In this document: one piece after another, positions 15,388-24,397 of the stretch
Layout of the letters: every line of letters starts with the position of its first letter
How positions within the stretch are numbered: the first letter of the stretch is position 1
NCBI GenBank assembly: GCA_040394635.1
Contig: JBEBRW010000010.1
Coordinates: forward strand, 52,784-116,783
Direction of reading: 5' to 3'
Source of the DNA: UBA5239 sp040394635
Lineage (GTDB): Bacteria; Verrucomicrobiota; Lentisphaeria; Victivallales; Victivallaceae
DNA length: 64,000 nt
Notes under the pieces: generated by a model
Told to the model about the DNA's origin: nothing
Database searches by the model: none
Seen by the model: only the letters and a program-made list of their open reading frames with translations
Translations under genes and position numbers: made by a program

Positions 15388-17092
15388 AATCCGCCTCGCG
15401 CCGCTGGTGCGCATCGATCATTTTCTGCAGTTCGTCTTTTTTGAAGTAATTCGATTTCACCAGGTTACCCTCCAGCAAATGCGCGCACATGAGCTCATGC
15501 CAGGGGCCGCGCAGCCATTCGCCCACGGGCACGCCGAACCCTTTCTTGCGCTGGGTGGCGATCTGCGCGGGGATGAATTCCGGGAAAGCGATTTTCAGAA
15601 TATGCTTGCGTGAAGCGCCGCTCTGCTTGAATTTGAGCGGCAGCTTCATGGCGAAATCCATCACGTCGTTGTCGAGAAATGGGGCGAGCCCGCTGATGCC
15701 GGCGCCGTCGGCGGCGATCGCGGCCTTGGGCAGGACGTCGCCCGGCATATAGGTACGCATATCGACTTCCTGCATCCGCTCCACCACGTGCTTGCCGGTG
15801 GCGACGAGTTCCGCGTCGTTGATCACCCGGTAAGTCGGGGCGAACTGGAACTCCGCCAGCTCGCCGTCGTAAACCCTGCGCCGCTCTTCCTCATTGAAGC
15901 GGCAGATGATGTCCAGGTAGCGCCGCTCCGGCCCGGAAGCCAGAACACGGCAGGTGCGGAGCAAACGCCCTCCCCGGCTCCGCTCATTACCGCCTTTCGG
16001 CAGCATGCCTGCCGCTGCTTTGAACAGCCCGCGCGGTACGAATTTCGCGTAATTCGCGTAACGCATCACCAGATACCGCTCGTACCCGGCAAAGAGTTCG
16101 TCCGCCGCGTCGCCGTTGAAAGCTGCCGCCATATTCTCCTCTTTCGCCCAACGGCACAGCAGATGCGTCGGCAGCAAAGATGCATCGGCATATGGTTCCC
16201 CGTAGGCTTGTACCAATTCCTCAAACAGCCGGAAGTTATCCGCCTGCACCACCTTGACCCGGTGATCCAGCTGATAACCCAGCTCGCGATTGATTGTATT
16301 GACCGCAAATGCCGCCCGGTCGCGCTCATCGTATTCCGGCTGGTCGAAACCCATGGTCAGGGCCGGCAGCGGATAACCGGTGTTCTTCGCCGTCAGCGCG
16401 GTGACGATCGTGGAGTCGAGCCCCCCGGAAAGCAGCGCGGCGTAATGCCCGGACGCCGGAATCCGCCGCTTGACCGCTTTTTCCATCAGTCCGCGCAGCT
16501 CCTCCGCCGCCACCCCGATGGTGATTTCCCGGTTGATCCGCGAGAAATCCGGCACCCAGTAATCGGCCAGATGCATGGATTTGTCCTGCAGCGACACGGT
16601 CAGGACCGCCCCCGGCCGCATTTTCCAGACCTCGCGGTACAGTGTCCGCGGCGAGGGCACATACTGCAGCGCCAGGTAATCGTGAAGCGCCTGCAAGTCG
16701 ATCTCGCGCGGCATGGCCGGGAACTGCTTCAGCCTGCCCAGCGTATGGGCAAATGCAAAGCACTCCCCGCTTTTGAAGTAAAACAACGGCATGGCACCCA
16801 GCCGGTCGCGCGCCAGCATAAGACTCCGCTTGTCCTCGTCGAACACCGCCACGGCAAAGGCCCCGTTGACCTTGCCCAGGAAGTTCAAGCTGCCGTGCTC
16901 CAGGTATTTCCGCAGAATCGCCTCGGCCGGCGACTCCGCCTGCGGCACCAGTTCCCCGAGATTGAAGAAACTGCCGCAGAAGAACACCGTAACTCCGGAT
17001 TCCGCATCCGTCCTGACCGAGCCGCCGTTGAACACCGGCTGCCCTTCATCGAAACGGATCGTACCGTCATACCGATTCATATTCATATTCAT
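15341..17092 (-). CDS. Asparagine-synthase-like protein with defective glutaminase half
   Basis: About 583 residues. The C-terminal half is a good asparagine synthase domain: the PP-loop LLSGGLDST (about 220-228), ALTMGFDQPEYDER, the NGDAADELFAGYERY motif, and late APFLDNDVMDFAMKLP and RKKGFGVPVGEWLRG. The N-terminal half keeps only the end of a class II glutaminase (LGKVNGAFAVAVFDEDKRS, LARDRLGAMPLFYF). It starts MNMNMNRYDG, so the catalytic Cys2 and roughly the first 60 residues of a normal AsnB are absent. It may use free ammonia, amidate a different substrate (sugar or peptide), or depend on another glutaminase. Any of three adjacent ATGs may be used; AGG is best spaced to the second. Confidence 0.8.
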   Translation of the reverse strand: MNMNMNRYDGTIRFDEGQPVFNGGSVRTDAESGVTVFFCGSFFNLGELVPQAESPAEAILRKYLEHGSLNFLGKVNGAFAVAVFDEDKRSLMLARDRLGAMPLFYFKSGECFAFAHTLGRLKQFPAMPREIDLQALHDYLALQYVPSPRTLYREVWKMRPGAVLTVSLQDKSMHLADYWVPDFSRINREITIGVAAEELRGLMEKAVKRRIPASGHYAALLSGGLDSTIVTALTAKNTGYPLPALTMGFDQPEYDERDRAAFAVNTINRELGYQLDHRVKVVQADNFRLFEELVQAYGEPYADASLLPTHLLCRWAKEENMAAAFNGDAADELFAGYERYLVMRYANYAKFVPRGLFKAAAGMLPKGGNERSRGGRLLRTCRVLASGPERRYLDIICRFNEEERRRVYDGELAEFQFAPTYRVINDAELVATGKHVVERMQEVDMRTYMPGDVLPKAAIAADGAGISGLAPFLDNDVMDFAMKLPLKFKQSGASRKHILKIAFPEFIPAQIATQRKKGFGVPVGEWLRGPWHELMCAHLLEGNLVKSNYFKKDELQKMIDAHQRREADFSYPLWSLTVLDLFL

Positions 17093-17178
17093 ACCTGTTG
17101 TTTCTGATCGTCCGCACCTACTGAAAAGCAAATCACATGCCAGAATTTTTTCCGCTCAAAAGTCCGCCTGCTCCAACA

Positions 17179-17214
17179 AAATTGTAATCGCCCGGGCCGG
17201 ACAAATTACAATTT
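17179..17214. promoter_or_regulatory. Perfect 10-bp inverted repeat upstream of the asparagine-synthase-like gene
   Basis: AAATTGTAAT (17179-17188) and ATTACAATTT (17205-17214) with a 16-base GC-rich centre. It lies between two minus-strand genes, 87 bases upstream of the asparagine-synthase-like start and just after the deacetylase stop. No T-run follows on either strand, so an operator or processing hairpin is more likely than a terminator. Confidence 0.5.
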
Positions 17215-17230
17215 CGTAAAAGTTCGCCGC

Positions 17231-18022
17231 TTACAGATTCCTGGTTTCGCCCGGCTCGATTTTGACGGTTTCGCCTTCCACATTCAACCAGACCGGCATG
17301 GCGCTCGGGTTGTGAACCTTGTCGCAAACCGCGGTGAACTCCAGCCGCTGGAGCGCCATCATATAGTTGTAGATCTCAATATTGGTCGCGTACCAGATAT
17401 CGTCACGATGCGCAATGGCCGCGCAGAATTTCTCGATCAGGTCCCAGTTGCAGTTGCGCTCGAACTCATACGAATGGCCCCAGACATAGAACAGAGAAAA
17501 ATTGTGATGCGACTCCTTGAAGATCTCGGCTTTGGTCAGGATGTCTTCGCGGTGGTGACAGGTCGGGTGCCACTCCAGCCAGTTGTCCGGCATCCCGAAG
17601 CGCCCGGTACTGATGGTGGTACGGCAATAAACAATATCCGCGGCATCCAGCGTTTTCTTGACTTCGGTGCTGTAAGTGCCCATGGGATAAGACATACCGC
17701 GCACCGGATACCCCATCAGCGCCTCCAGTTCTTTGCGGTCCTCCGTCACCTGGTTCAGCGCCGCGACCTTCGGTATCCGCTCGAGGAAGGGATGCGTATA
17801 GCTGTGGCAGGAGATTTCGTGCCCTTTGTAAAGCTCTTTGTATTCCTCGGCCGGGATACGGTTCCCCTTGCCGATCAGGCCGGCATTGACATGGAAACTT
17901 CCTTTGATGTCAAATTTATTGAAAATTTTGATCAGCTGCCGGTCCTCGACCACGCCGTCGTCGTAACTCATGGTCAGGGCCTTCCGGCGTCCTGCGGGAA
18001 ATTGGAAAAGCACATTTTTCAT
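17231..18022 (-). CDS. Polysaccharide deacetylase (NodB/CE4-like)
   Basis: A 263-residue protein of the carbohydrate esterase 4 fold: ALTMSYDDGVVEDRQLIKIF carries the catalytic/metal Asp pair (DD), IKGSFHVNAGLIG the next strand, and GHEISCHSYTHPFL the H-X3-H zinc motif. RGMSYPMGTYS matches motif 3. Such enzymes remove N- or O-acetyl groups from polysaccharides or peptidoglycan. There is no signal peptide, so it may act on a cytoplasmic precursor. The start is at MKNVLFQF, with AAAGGA eight bases upstream. It follows the kinase gene by 16 bases on the same strand and is probably co-transcribed with it. Confidence 0.8.
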   Translation of the reverse strand: MKNVLFQFPAGRRKALTMSYDDGVVEDRQLIKIFNKFDIKGSFHVNAGLIGKGNRIPAEEYKELYKGHEISCHSYTHPFLERIPKVAALNQVTEDRKELEALMGYPVRGMSYPMGTYSTEVKKTLDAADIVYCRTTISTGRFGMPDNWLEWHPTCHHREDILTKAEIFKESHHNFSLFYVWGHSYEFERNCNWDLIEKFCAAIAHRDDIWYATNIEIYNYMMALQRLEFTAVCDKVHNPSAMPVWLNVEGETVKIEPGETRNL

Positions 18023-18038
18023 ATTCGAATCCTTTGTT

Positions 18039-19322
18039 TTATCGGACAAAAAACATCCACAATATTCCTGCCGCCGCCGCCATGAGCAGTATCGCGATCA
18101 CCATATACAGCAGCGTTTTCGGCTTCTTCTTTTTGAATTGTATTCTGGGCGGGGCCACCACAGGCGCTACCCGCCGCGGCGGTGCTTCGGGGACCGGAGC
18201 CGGGGCCCGTACCGCTGTTTTCCCCTCGACTTCGGCGGCTTTGGCCGCGGGGGAAGTCACATGCGCGGGCAAGGGCTGGGAGATATGCATCCGGATCGGA
18301 GCGCGCGGCGACGAAATCGCGACCTTGCCGGGCTCGCCGCGTTCATTGAAAATCCGGCCGACCGGAGAGCGTCCCTCCAGCGCCAGGTCGATATCGGCAA
18401 TCACATATTCCCATGAGGTATGACGGTCCTTCGGCGATTTCGCGGTCATGATCTCGATCAGCTTGTAACACGGCTGCGACATGCCGGAGCCCAGACCGTC
18501 CAGCCGGGGAAACGGCGCATTCAGCTGCATTTTCAGCGTTTCCTCCACCGTCGCGCCCTTGAACGGCAATATCCCCGTGATCAGCTGAAACAACGTGATC
18601 CCGAGCGAATAAATATCCACGTGGAAATCGATGCCGTCATCGGCCCGGACCTGTTCGGGGCTGATATACTCGGGGGTCCCGCAGAGGTCGTCGCCCCCGT
18701 TCAGTCCCCGCTCGGTATCGATGATCTTGGAAATACCGAAATCCATCAGCCGGGGATTGCCGTTTGCGTCGATCATGATATTCGCCGGCTTGATGTCGCG
18801 ATGGATCATCCGGTGGGTGTTCCAGGCGTAGCGCAGCGCCTCCGCCACCGATTTGGCGATCTTCAGCGCCTCGCGCTCCGGAATCCGGCGGTCGGCTTTC
18901 AAACGGTTGTTCAACTCCACGCCGTCGATATAGGAAGTGGCCAGGTAATAAAAATCCCCGACCTGCCCCGCCGAATACGCCATCACGATATTCGGATGCT
19001 CCAGCTTGCCGGACATGGTGGCTTCCGCCATGAAACGGTGGATAAACCGTTCGTTGACAACCAGGCGCGGATGCAGGATTTTCAGCGCGACTTTGCGCCC
19101 CAGGGTTTTCTGTTCGGAGAGCCAGACCTCCCCCATGCCGCCTGAGCCGATTTTGCGGATCAGCACGAATTCACCGAGCTCCAGGCCGCCGCTGAGCCCC
19201 GGGATCGGCACCGTCGCCGTCGCGCCGCATCCGGGGCAAACGACTTCGTGCCCTGCCAGTGAGTCCGGTGCGGTTATTTCTTTGCGGCATTTGCCGCAGC
19301 TAAAACTGATTTCATACGCCAT
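18039..19322 (-). CDS. Membrane-tethered Ser/Thr protein kinase with zinc ribbon
   Basis: A 427-residue Hanks-type kinase. An N-terminal zinc ribbon has C9-x2-C12 and C29-x2-C32. The kinase domain runs from about 50 to 320 with the Gly loop IGSGGMGEV, catalytic K81, HRDIKPAN (about 174-181), DFG (about 194-196) and GTPEYISPEQ. A Pro/Ala-rich linker leads to one C-terminal membrane helix (LLYMVIAILLMAAAAGILWMF) with only three residues outside. The whole enzyme is therefore cytoplasmic and tail-anchored, with no external sensor, unlike PASTA kinases. Zinc-ribbon/kinase fusions are common in the PVC group. AGGA precedes the ATG. The polysaccharide deacetylase follows in the same operon. Confidence 0.9.
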   Translation of the reverse strand: MAYEISFSCGKCRKEITAPDSLAGHEVVCPGCGATATVPIPGLSGGLELGEFVLIRKIGSGGMGEVWLSEQKTLGRKVALKILHPRLVVNERFIHRFMAEATMSGKLEHPNIVMAYSAGQVGDFYYLATSYIDGVELNNRLKADRRIPEREALKIAKSVAEALRYAWNTHRMIHRDIKPANIMIDANGNPRLMDFGISKIIDTERGLNGGDDLCGTPEYISPEQVRADDGIDFHVDIYSLGITLFQLITGILPFKGATVEETLKMQLNAPFPRLDGLGSGMSQPCYKLIEIMTAKSPKDRHTSWEYVIADIDLALEGRSPVGRIFNERGEPGKVAISSPRAPIRMHISQPLPAHVTSPAAKAAEVEGKTAVRAPAPVPEAPPRRVAPVVAPPRIQFKKKKPKTLLYMVIAILLMAAAAGILWMFFVR

Positions 19323-19389
19323 TGCAATTCCTCATGGACTGATTGTCTGGTATTACTATATCAATCCAGCTGAAAAATGCAAGATTTCG

Positions 19390-19408
19390 ATTGTCAATCA
19401 ATTGTCAA
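19390..19408. repeat. ATTGTCAATC/AATTGTCAA simple repeat
   Basis: Two near-identical ATTGTCAA units in the intergenic space between the kinase and the next gene. They resemble the AATT-rich repeat at 7391-7423. Confidence 0.5.
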
Positions 19409-19436
19409 AAGTAATTTTCACCGGGACTGCCGCGCC

Positions 19437-19472
19437 GGGTCCGACCCGTCCGACATGTCCAACATGTCCGAG
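19437..19472. repeat. GTCCGAC repeat element (family copy D, partial)
   Basis: Four 9-bp units of the form GTCCGACNN, one degenerate (GTCCAACAT). Only one arm of the palindromic element is present; the GGAC arm seen at 30.6 and 35.8 kb is missing. It lies in the 249-base gap before the HEAT-repeat protein gene. Confidence 0.75.
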
Positions 19473-19571
19473 TTCCAACGATCATACAAAGACACAAAAA
19501 TACCCGAAAACCACTTGCAATAAAGGATAATGGCGAATACTTTATCCCATGATCAACCGAAGGTTATGACT

Positions 19572-21389
19572 ATGGCAAGATTGTGGCTGTTGACGGCGCT
19601 GTTACTGATAACGAACACTCTCCGGGCATTCCCGGTCAACGGCGAAAAATCCCCGCCGGTTCCACCGGGCGCAAAAGTTTCGCTCGAAGCGGACGCCTCG
19701 GAATATTTCCTCGGCGACAGCGTGCTGCTTCATTTCACGCTGCGCAACACGGGCCCAGAACCCTTCGATTATAGTTATGGCTGGGATTACCGAGGGGTGA
19801 ATCGTTCCCTGCGCTTCAAGTTTCGCGTGTTTGACGAGAAAGGCACAGAATTGCCCGATCCCTTCCCTAATCCGATGTGCATGGGCGGCCTTGGAGGAAC
19901 CTGGCCGCTTGAACCGGGTAAAGTCCTGACCTTTTCTCTCCCACTCTTTCGCTACTGGCATTTCGACAAACCGGGAACATACACCATCCGCGTCCATCAT
20001 GATTTCGGCTGGAACAAGGGTGAAGGCGAATACCCATATGCCGAGATCAAGCTCACGCTGAAAATGCCGGATGACGCCGAAGCCGAGCGCGTAGTCAACC
20101 GGCTCGACAAACTGCCGAAAGAAAATCCGGGCAGCGTGGGCGAACGAGACAAAGACTTTGCCGATTGGTCCGGCCTGCGTTACGGCGTTTATCTGAAGCC
20201 GTTGCTCAAACGCGTTCGACAGAACCCGCAACGTTATCTCGAAGGCATCGATATCATCCCGACGATCGAAGCGACCCGGGCGCTCATCGAGCTCGCGGGC
20301 GACTCCAATCCCGAACTCCGTCAACAAGCCGCCAAATTGTTGCGGAAGCGTGTAGGCGGTCAATATCCGGACGTACGGGATTATCCTTTGTGGGGAGGAA
20401 TCTATATATCGACGTTCACGGCCCGGGTATGGAGCCCTGATTTACGCGATCCGCTCCGTTCTGCGGGCAAGAATCTGATCCGGGACGCCGATCAGGAGAC
20501 GGTCGCCGCAGGCGCATGGCTGCTTCAATACGTGGCGCAACCGGAGGATGCCCCGGTGATTCTCGACGCTCTTGAAAAAGCACTTAATGTAACTGCTACC
20601 CCGCGTACCGGTGAAAAAGCGAATCCATTGAATTTCCCCTCGCCCCTCATGGAATTGCTGGATGCCGCCAACACCGCGTACCAGCGCGGCTACCAACCGG
20701 ATCATCTTTATGCTGACGCACGATTTCTCCTCTACTTCCATCGTCTTTCCGTCACCCGTCCCGACCCAATGCCTGACGGCTGGTTACGTACGCTTGATGC
20801 ATTCGGCACAGGCAGCAGGTATGCGGTTCGCGAACGCGCGCTCGCATCCATTCCCCCGTCCGTACCCGACGACTGTGTGAAATATGTCCAACGCGCTTTT
20901 AATGATCCCGATGCCGGTGTCCTCCTTCTCGCATGTGAGCTGGCCGGAAACTCCAAGCGCCGCGAATTTCTCAAACCGGTCCTTGAGGTACTGCAAACCA
21001 CACGCCAGGACTGGATCATTCGCGAGGCGGGAAATAGCGCCTGTATACTTGGCGGTCAATACGAAGCGTCCCTGATTTGCGCGAACCGCCTGGCCGAGGA
21101 TGGCTTTTTCGGTCTGGCCCTCGAAGTACTGGTGCGAAACCTCGACGGTCTTGGCGGCAGCGGTGGCGGCCGGACCGATCTCACTCGTGGCGAACGCATT
21201 GCGCTACGCGAGGCGTGGCAGCAGTTTCTCACCGTCAACGCTGCCGCGCTGAAATCCGGCAAGCGCATTCATTATCAGGACCCTACCGTCACCCGTGAGC
21301 TCTTCGGCCGCGCGAGATCATGGGATATGCCGGATGGCTCCACCTGGCCCACAAGTATAGAAGAGCAAAATCGCCCACCCGCCAAATAA
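19572..21389 (+). CDS. Exported protein with Ig-like and HEAT-type domains
   Basis: A signal peptide (MARLWLLTALLLITNTLRAF) leads into a beta-sandwich of about 150 residues (VSLEADASEYFLGDSVLLHFTLRN..., TYTIRVHH) resembling intracellular-proteinase-inhibitor/Ig-like modules. An all-helical part of about 400 residues follows, with HEAT-like pairs (DSNPELRQQAAKLLRKRVG, DPDAGVLLLACELAGNSKRR). This points to a periplasmic or secreted binding or scaffold protein; no catalytic motif was seen. The start at 19572 is preferred because AAGG lies eight bases upstream and the signal peptide begins there. An in-frame ATG at 19530 has AGGA only two bases away. Confidence 0.65.
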   Translation: MARLWLLTALLLITNTLRAFPVNGEKSPPVPPGAKVSLEADASEYFLGDSVLLHFTLRNTGPEPFDYSYGWDYRGVNRSLRFKFRVFDEKGTELPDPFPNPMCMGGLGGTWPLEPGKVLTFSLPLFRYWHFDKPGTYTIRVHHDFGWNKGEGEYPYAEIKLTLKMPDDAEAERVVNRLDKLPKENPGSVGERDKDFADWSGLRYGVYLKPLLKRVRQNPQRYLEGIDIIPTIEATRALIELAGDSNPELRQQAAKLLRKRVGGQYPDVRDYPLWGGIYISTFTARVWSPDLRDPLRSAGKNLIRDADQETVAAGAWLLQYVAQPEDAPVILDALEKALNVTATPRTGEKANPLNFPSPLMELLDAANTAYQRGYQPDHLYADARFLLYFHRLSVTRPDPMPDGWLRTLDAFGTGSRYAVRERALASIPPSVPDDCVKYVQRAFNDPDAGVLLLACELAGNSKRREFLKPVLEVLQTTRQDWIIREAGNSACILGGQYEASLICANRLAEDGFFGLALEVLVRNLDGLGGSGGGRTDLTRGERIALREAWQQFLTVNAAALKSGKRIHYQDPTVTRELFGRARSWDMPDGSTWPTSIEEQNRPPAK

Positions 21390-21421
21390 AAAACGGAGCA
21401 GGCTTTGTCGGCTTGCTCCGT
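21388..21421 (-). terminator. Hairpin terminator for the minus-strand exported-protein gene
   Basis: Stem ACGGAGCA/TGCTCCGT extended by GC pairs around a TTTGTCG loop. Read on the minus strand it is followed by six T. It sits directly at the convergent 3' ends, so it probably also blocks read-through from the plus strand. Confidence 0.8.
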
Positions 21422-21441
21422 GCGTATATATTGGTAATTAG

Positions 21442-22425
21442 TCAGCGTGCGGCGGGGGTGTTCTCGACGGGTTTGATTTCGATCACTTCCGTTTTTGCCA
21501 CCGGATTTCCGTTGGCAGTCGCTCCCGGAATCTGGCTCTGGTATTTTTCCTTCAGGGCTTTCAGCAATGTCTCACTGACGGGCAGATCAATCATGACTTT
21601 GTTGCCTTCCGGATAAACTTTCAGTTTTTTGCTGATCTGCTCGACCAGCCAGGCGTCATCGGTGGCCTGCATGATTACCGCGCCCAATACCAGCGGAATC
21701 AGGAAAGACGACTGTGCGGCGGTTTCCGGCTTGTCGAATTCCAGGATGCCATTCAGGAGAAACGCGGTTTTCTCATCGGCGCCCTTCGAGAGCTTGAGCG
21801 TCGTCGCATTCAAACTGCGCCCGAAGAGCTCAGACGGTATGAAACCCGCCCCCATGCTGCTGATCCGTATCACTTCCAGCTCGCCGGAATCCTTGAAATG
21901 CTCCAGGATCGGCGCCGGCTTTTCCCCGGCCTTCAATTCGGCGGGGGCGAAAGAACCGTTGGTCAGCGCCACCGCATCTTTATCCAGGTAATAGATTTCA
22001 ATCGGGTTCTTATTGTTAACAATCAACCGGAACCCTATGTAATCTTTATTCGGCAGCTCGCCCAGCTTGATCACGTCGGGGAAATCCAGCGTCAGCTTTT
22101 CCAGCTTGGCCCGCATTTCCTCCGGGGTGTTGGTCACCGGCACGATCACCACCGGTCCGTTACCAAACCTGGCAGGGTTGTAGATGACCAGCACCTTGGC
22201 CGGCAGGCTGCCGCCGCCGAAAATGTTGTATGCCTCGATGGTCTCGCGCCAGCTTTTCGCCTCGGCATCGTCACCCTTCAGGGCCGAGAGCTCGAGCGCC
22301 ATCCGGGGGCGCAAGCGGCCCATGATCCGGGTATCCTCCGGCACGAAACGCTCAAGATTGTCGGCGGATGCCAGATATGCCAGGGAGCACACCATGGCCA
22401 TGACGAGGCATTTCAACATTTTCAT
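21442..22425 (-). CDS. Exported protein of unknown function
   Basis: A 327-residue protein with signal peptide MKMLKCLVMAMVCSLAYLASA and a body that starts ERFVPEDTRIMGRLRPRMALE. The pattern of a substrate-like ALGAVIMQATDD segment and evenly spaced beta strands (VVIVPVTNTPEE, GFRLIVNNKNPIEIYYLDKD) resembles the large group of exported proteins with a PVC-type DUF3352-like domain, but the match is weak. It begins two bases after aspS and is probably co-transcribed with it, ending at the hairpin on its 3' side. Function unknown. Confidence 0.6.
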   Translation of the reverse strand: MKMLKCLVMAMVCSLAYLASADNLERFVPEDTRIMGRLRPRMALELSALKGDDAEAKSWRETIEAYNIFGGGSLPAKVLVIYNPARFGNGPVVIVPVTNTPEEMRAKLEKLTLDFPDVIKLGELPNKDYIGFRLIVNNKNPIEIYYLDKDAVALTNGSFAPAELKAGEKPAPILEHFKDSGELEVIRISSMGAGFIPSELFGRSLNATTLKLSKGADEKTAFLLNGILEFDKPETAAQSSFLIPLVLGAVIMQATDDAWLVEQISKKLKVYPEGNKVMIDLPVSETLLKALKEKYQSQIPGATANGNPVAKTEVIEIKPVENTPAAR

Positions 22426-22427
22426 CC

Positions 22428-24221
22428 TTAGCTTTCCTTATTTGCGGTATGCTTCTCCGGCAGCACGACTTTCAGATGCAGTTCCCTGAGCTGCTTCGGC
22501 GTCACTTCCGCCGGGGCATTCATCATCAGGTCCTGCGCCTGCTGGTTGAACGGGAACGCGATCACTTCGCGGATATTCGGTTCTTCGGCCAGCAGCATCA
22601 CGATGCGGTCGACGCCGGGGGCGATCCCGCCGTGCGGCGGCGCGCCCAGGCGGAACGCACTGATCATGCCGCCGAATTTGTCGTCCACCACGCTTTTGTC
22701 GTAACCGGCGATTTCAAACGCCTTGTACATGACTTCCGGCTGGTGGTTACGAATCGCGCCGCTGGAGAGCTCGATGCCGTTGCAGACGATATCGTACTGA
22801 TAAGCCAGGATGTCCAGCGGATCTTTGTTCAACAGCGCGTCCATGCCGCCCTGCGGCATCGAGAACGGGTTGTGACTGAAGCCGACTGCGCCGGTTTCCT
22901 CGTCCGCTTCGAACATCGGGAAATCGACGATCCAGCAGAATTTGAAGCTGTTTTTGTCAATCAGTTCCAACTGACGGCCAAGCTCGGGGATGACCGCGCC
23001 GCCGATGCGTTCGACCATCTTTTCCTTGTCCGCCAGGAAGAACATGGCGTCGCCGTCCTTCACACCGCCGAGAGCTTTGAGCTTGTCGAGCTGCTCGCGC
23101 TGCATGAATTTGACGATCGGGCTCTTTTCTTCGCTGCCGGTCCAGATGATATAGGCCATGCCCTTGGCGCCGTTTTCCTGCGCATATTTGATCATGTCGT
23201 CGAAGAACTTACGCGACTTTTCGGCAACCTGCGGCACCTTGATGCCGCGCACCACGCCGCCCTTGGCCACCACGTCGGCAAAGGCTTTGAATTCGCAATT
23301 GGCGAAAACATCGCTTACGTCGATCATTTCCAACGGGTTGCGCAGGTCCGGCTTGTCGCTGCCGAAGCGGCGCATGGATTCGCGGTACGGAATCCGCGGG
23401 AACGGCAGGTCGTCGATCTGCTTTTTGCTGAATTCAACGAAAATCGAGTGCATCAGACCTTCGACCAGCTGGAAAATGTCTTCCTGTTCGACAAAGCTCA
23501 TTTCCATGTCGAGCTGGTAAAACTCGCCCGGCGAACGGTCCGCCCGGGCGTCTTCGTCGCGGAAGCACGGCGCGATCTGGAAGTAACGGTCGAAACCGGA
23601 GACCATCAGCAGCTGCTTGAACTGCTGCGGAGCCTGCGGCAGCGCATAGAATTTGCCGGGATGCAGACGGCTCGGGACCAGATAGTCGCGGGCGCCTTCC
23701 GGTGAACTCGCGGTCAGGATCGGGGTCTGGAATTCATGAAATCCTTTTTCCCACATGTATTTGCGCATGGCGGAAATCACATTGGAGCGCAGGATGATAT
23801 TTTTCTGCAGTTTGTCGCGGCGGAGGTCGAGGAAGCGGTATTTGAGGCGCATGGATTCCGGGGCCTGGTCGTCCTTGGCCACCTGAAACGGAATCACGTC
23901 GGCCTCGCCGAGGACTTCCATATCGTCGGCCACCAGTTCGAGTTCGCCGGTCGCGATCTTGGGGTTGATGTTCTCGGCGCTGCGCTCGACGATCTGGCCG
24001 CGGAACGCGATTACGCTTTCCACCCGCCAGCGTTCCAGCGACTGGTAAAACGCCTTTTCCGGATTGATCACCACCTGAGTGATTCCGTAATGGTCGCGCA
24101 AATCGATAAAGATCACGCCGCCATGGTCGCGCACACTGTGCACCCAACCGGCAAGTTTAACAATTTCACCGACATTGCTCTTGCGCAATTCTCCGCATGT
24201 ATGGGTCCTGAATTTACTCAT
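22428..24221 (-). CDS. aspS: Aspartyl-tRNA synthetase
   Basis: 597 residues, the normal bacterial length. The N-terminal OB-fold anticodon-binding domain (VKLAGWVHSVRDHGGVIFID) is followed by the class II core: motif 1 region (FHEFQTPILTASSPEGARDY), motif 2 (YFQIAPCFRDEDARADRSPG) and motif 3 (GAPPHGGIAPGVDRIVMLL). The large GAD insertion of the bacterial type lies between motifs 2 and 3. It charges tRNA-Asp (and possibly tRNA-Asn; specificity cannot be read here). An AGGAAAG site precedes the ATG at a long spacing. An exported-protein gene follows two bases after the stop. No T-box or other leader structure was seen upstream. Confidence 0.97.
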   Translation of the reverse strand: MSKFRTHTCGELRKSNVGEIVKLAGWVHSVRDHGGVIFIDLRDHYGITQVVINPEKAFYQSLERWRVESVIAFRGQIVERSAENINPKIATGELELVADDMEVLGEADVIPFQVAKDDQAPESMRLKYRFLDLRRDKLQKNIILRSNVISAMRKYMWEKGFHEFQTPILTASSPEGARDYLVPSRLHPGKFYALPQAPQQFKQLLMVSGFDRYFQIAPCFRDEDARADRSPGEFYQLDMEMSFVEQEDIFQLVEGLMHSIFVEFSKKQIDDLPFPRIPYRESMRRFGSDKPDLRNPLEMIDVSDVFANCEFKAFADVVAKGGVVRGIKVPQVAEKSRKFFDDMIKYAQENGAKGMAYIIWTGSEEKSPIVKFMQREQLDKLKALGGVKDGDAMFFLADKEKMVERIGGAVIPELGRQLELIDKNSFKFCWIVDFPMFEADEETGAVGFSHNPFSMPQGGMDALLNKDPLDILAYQYDIVCNGIELSSGAIRNHQPEVMYKAFEIAGYDKSVVDDKFGGMISAFRLGAPPHGGIAPGVDRIVMLLAEEPNIREVIAFPFNQQAQDLMMNAPAEVTPKQLRELHLKVVLPEKHTANKES

Positions 24222-24275
24222 AAAACGATCTTTCCTGAAAAATTTAAGGTTCGGATATTAATAACTCTTTAAAAT

Positions 24276-24305
24276 AGCATAACTTGCGAAAAATGCACAT
24301 CGCAA
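24276..24305 (-). promoter_or_regulatory. Weak candidate promoter and inverted repeat upstream of aspS
   Basis: On the minus strand TTGCGA, 18 bp, TATGCT. The -35 hexamer is one arm of a perfect inverted repeat TTGCGA-N10-TCGCAA (24284-24305), which could be a regulator site. Evidence is sequence pattern only. Confidence 0.35.
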
Positions 24306-24339
24306 ACGATATTTTTTCAAGAAATCTTAGGCTCCATGA

Positions 24340-24380
24340 ACAAAAGCAGACCCGCCATCGAAAAACGACAGCGGGCCTGC
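24340..24380 (-). terminator. Terminator of the creatininase-Gfo/Idh-DegT unit
   Basis: Minus-strand stem GCAGGCCCGC/GCGGGTCTGC (two G-U pairs) with a 15-base loop, then TTTTGTT. It lies 17 bases after the stop of the DegT-type gene and upstream of aspS, separating the two transcripts. Confidence 0.85.
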
Positions 24381-24397
24381 CTGGGTGGGCTGACTGA

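Noticed and set aside
17093..17230. Missing glutaminase N-terminus upstream of the asparagine-synthase-like gene
   Set aside because: No MCG-type start or continuous frame was found in any minus-strand frame of the gap.
22449..23705. Plus-strand frame opposite aspS
   Set aside because: aspS on the minus strand is unambiguous; the opposite frame has no homology pattern.
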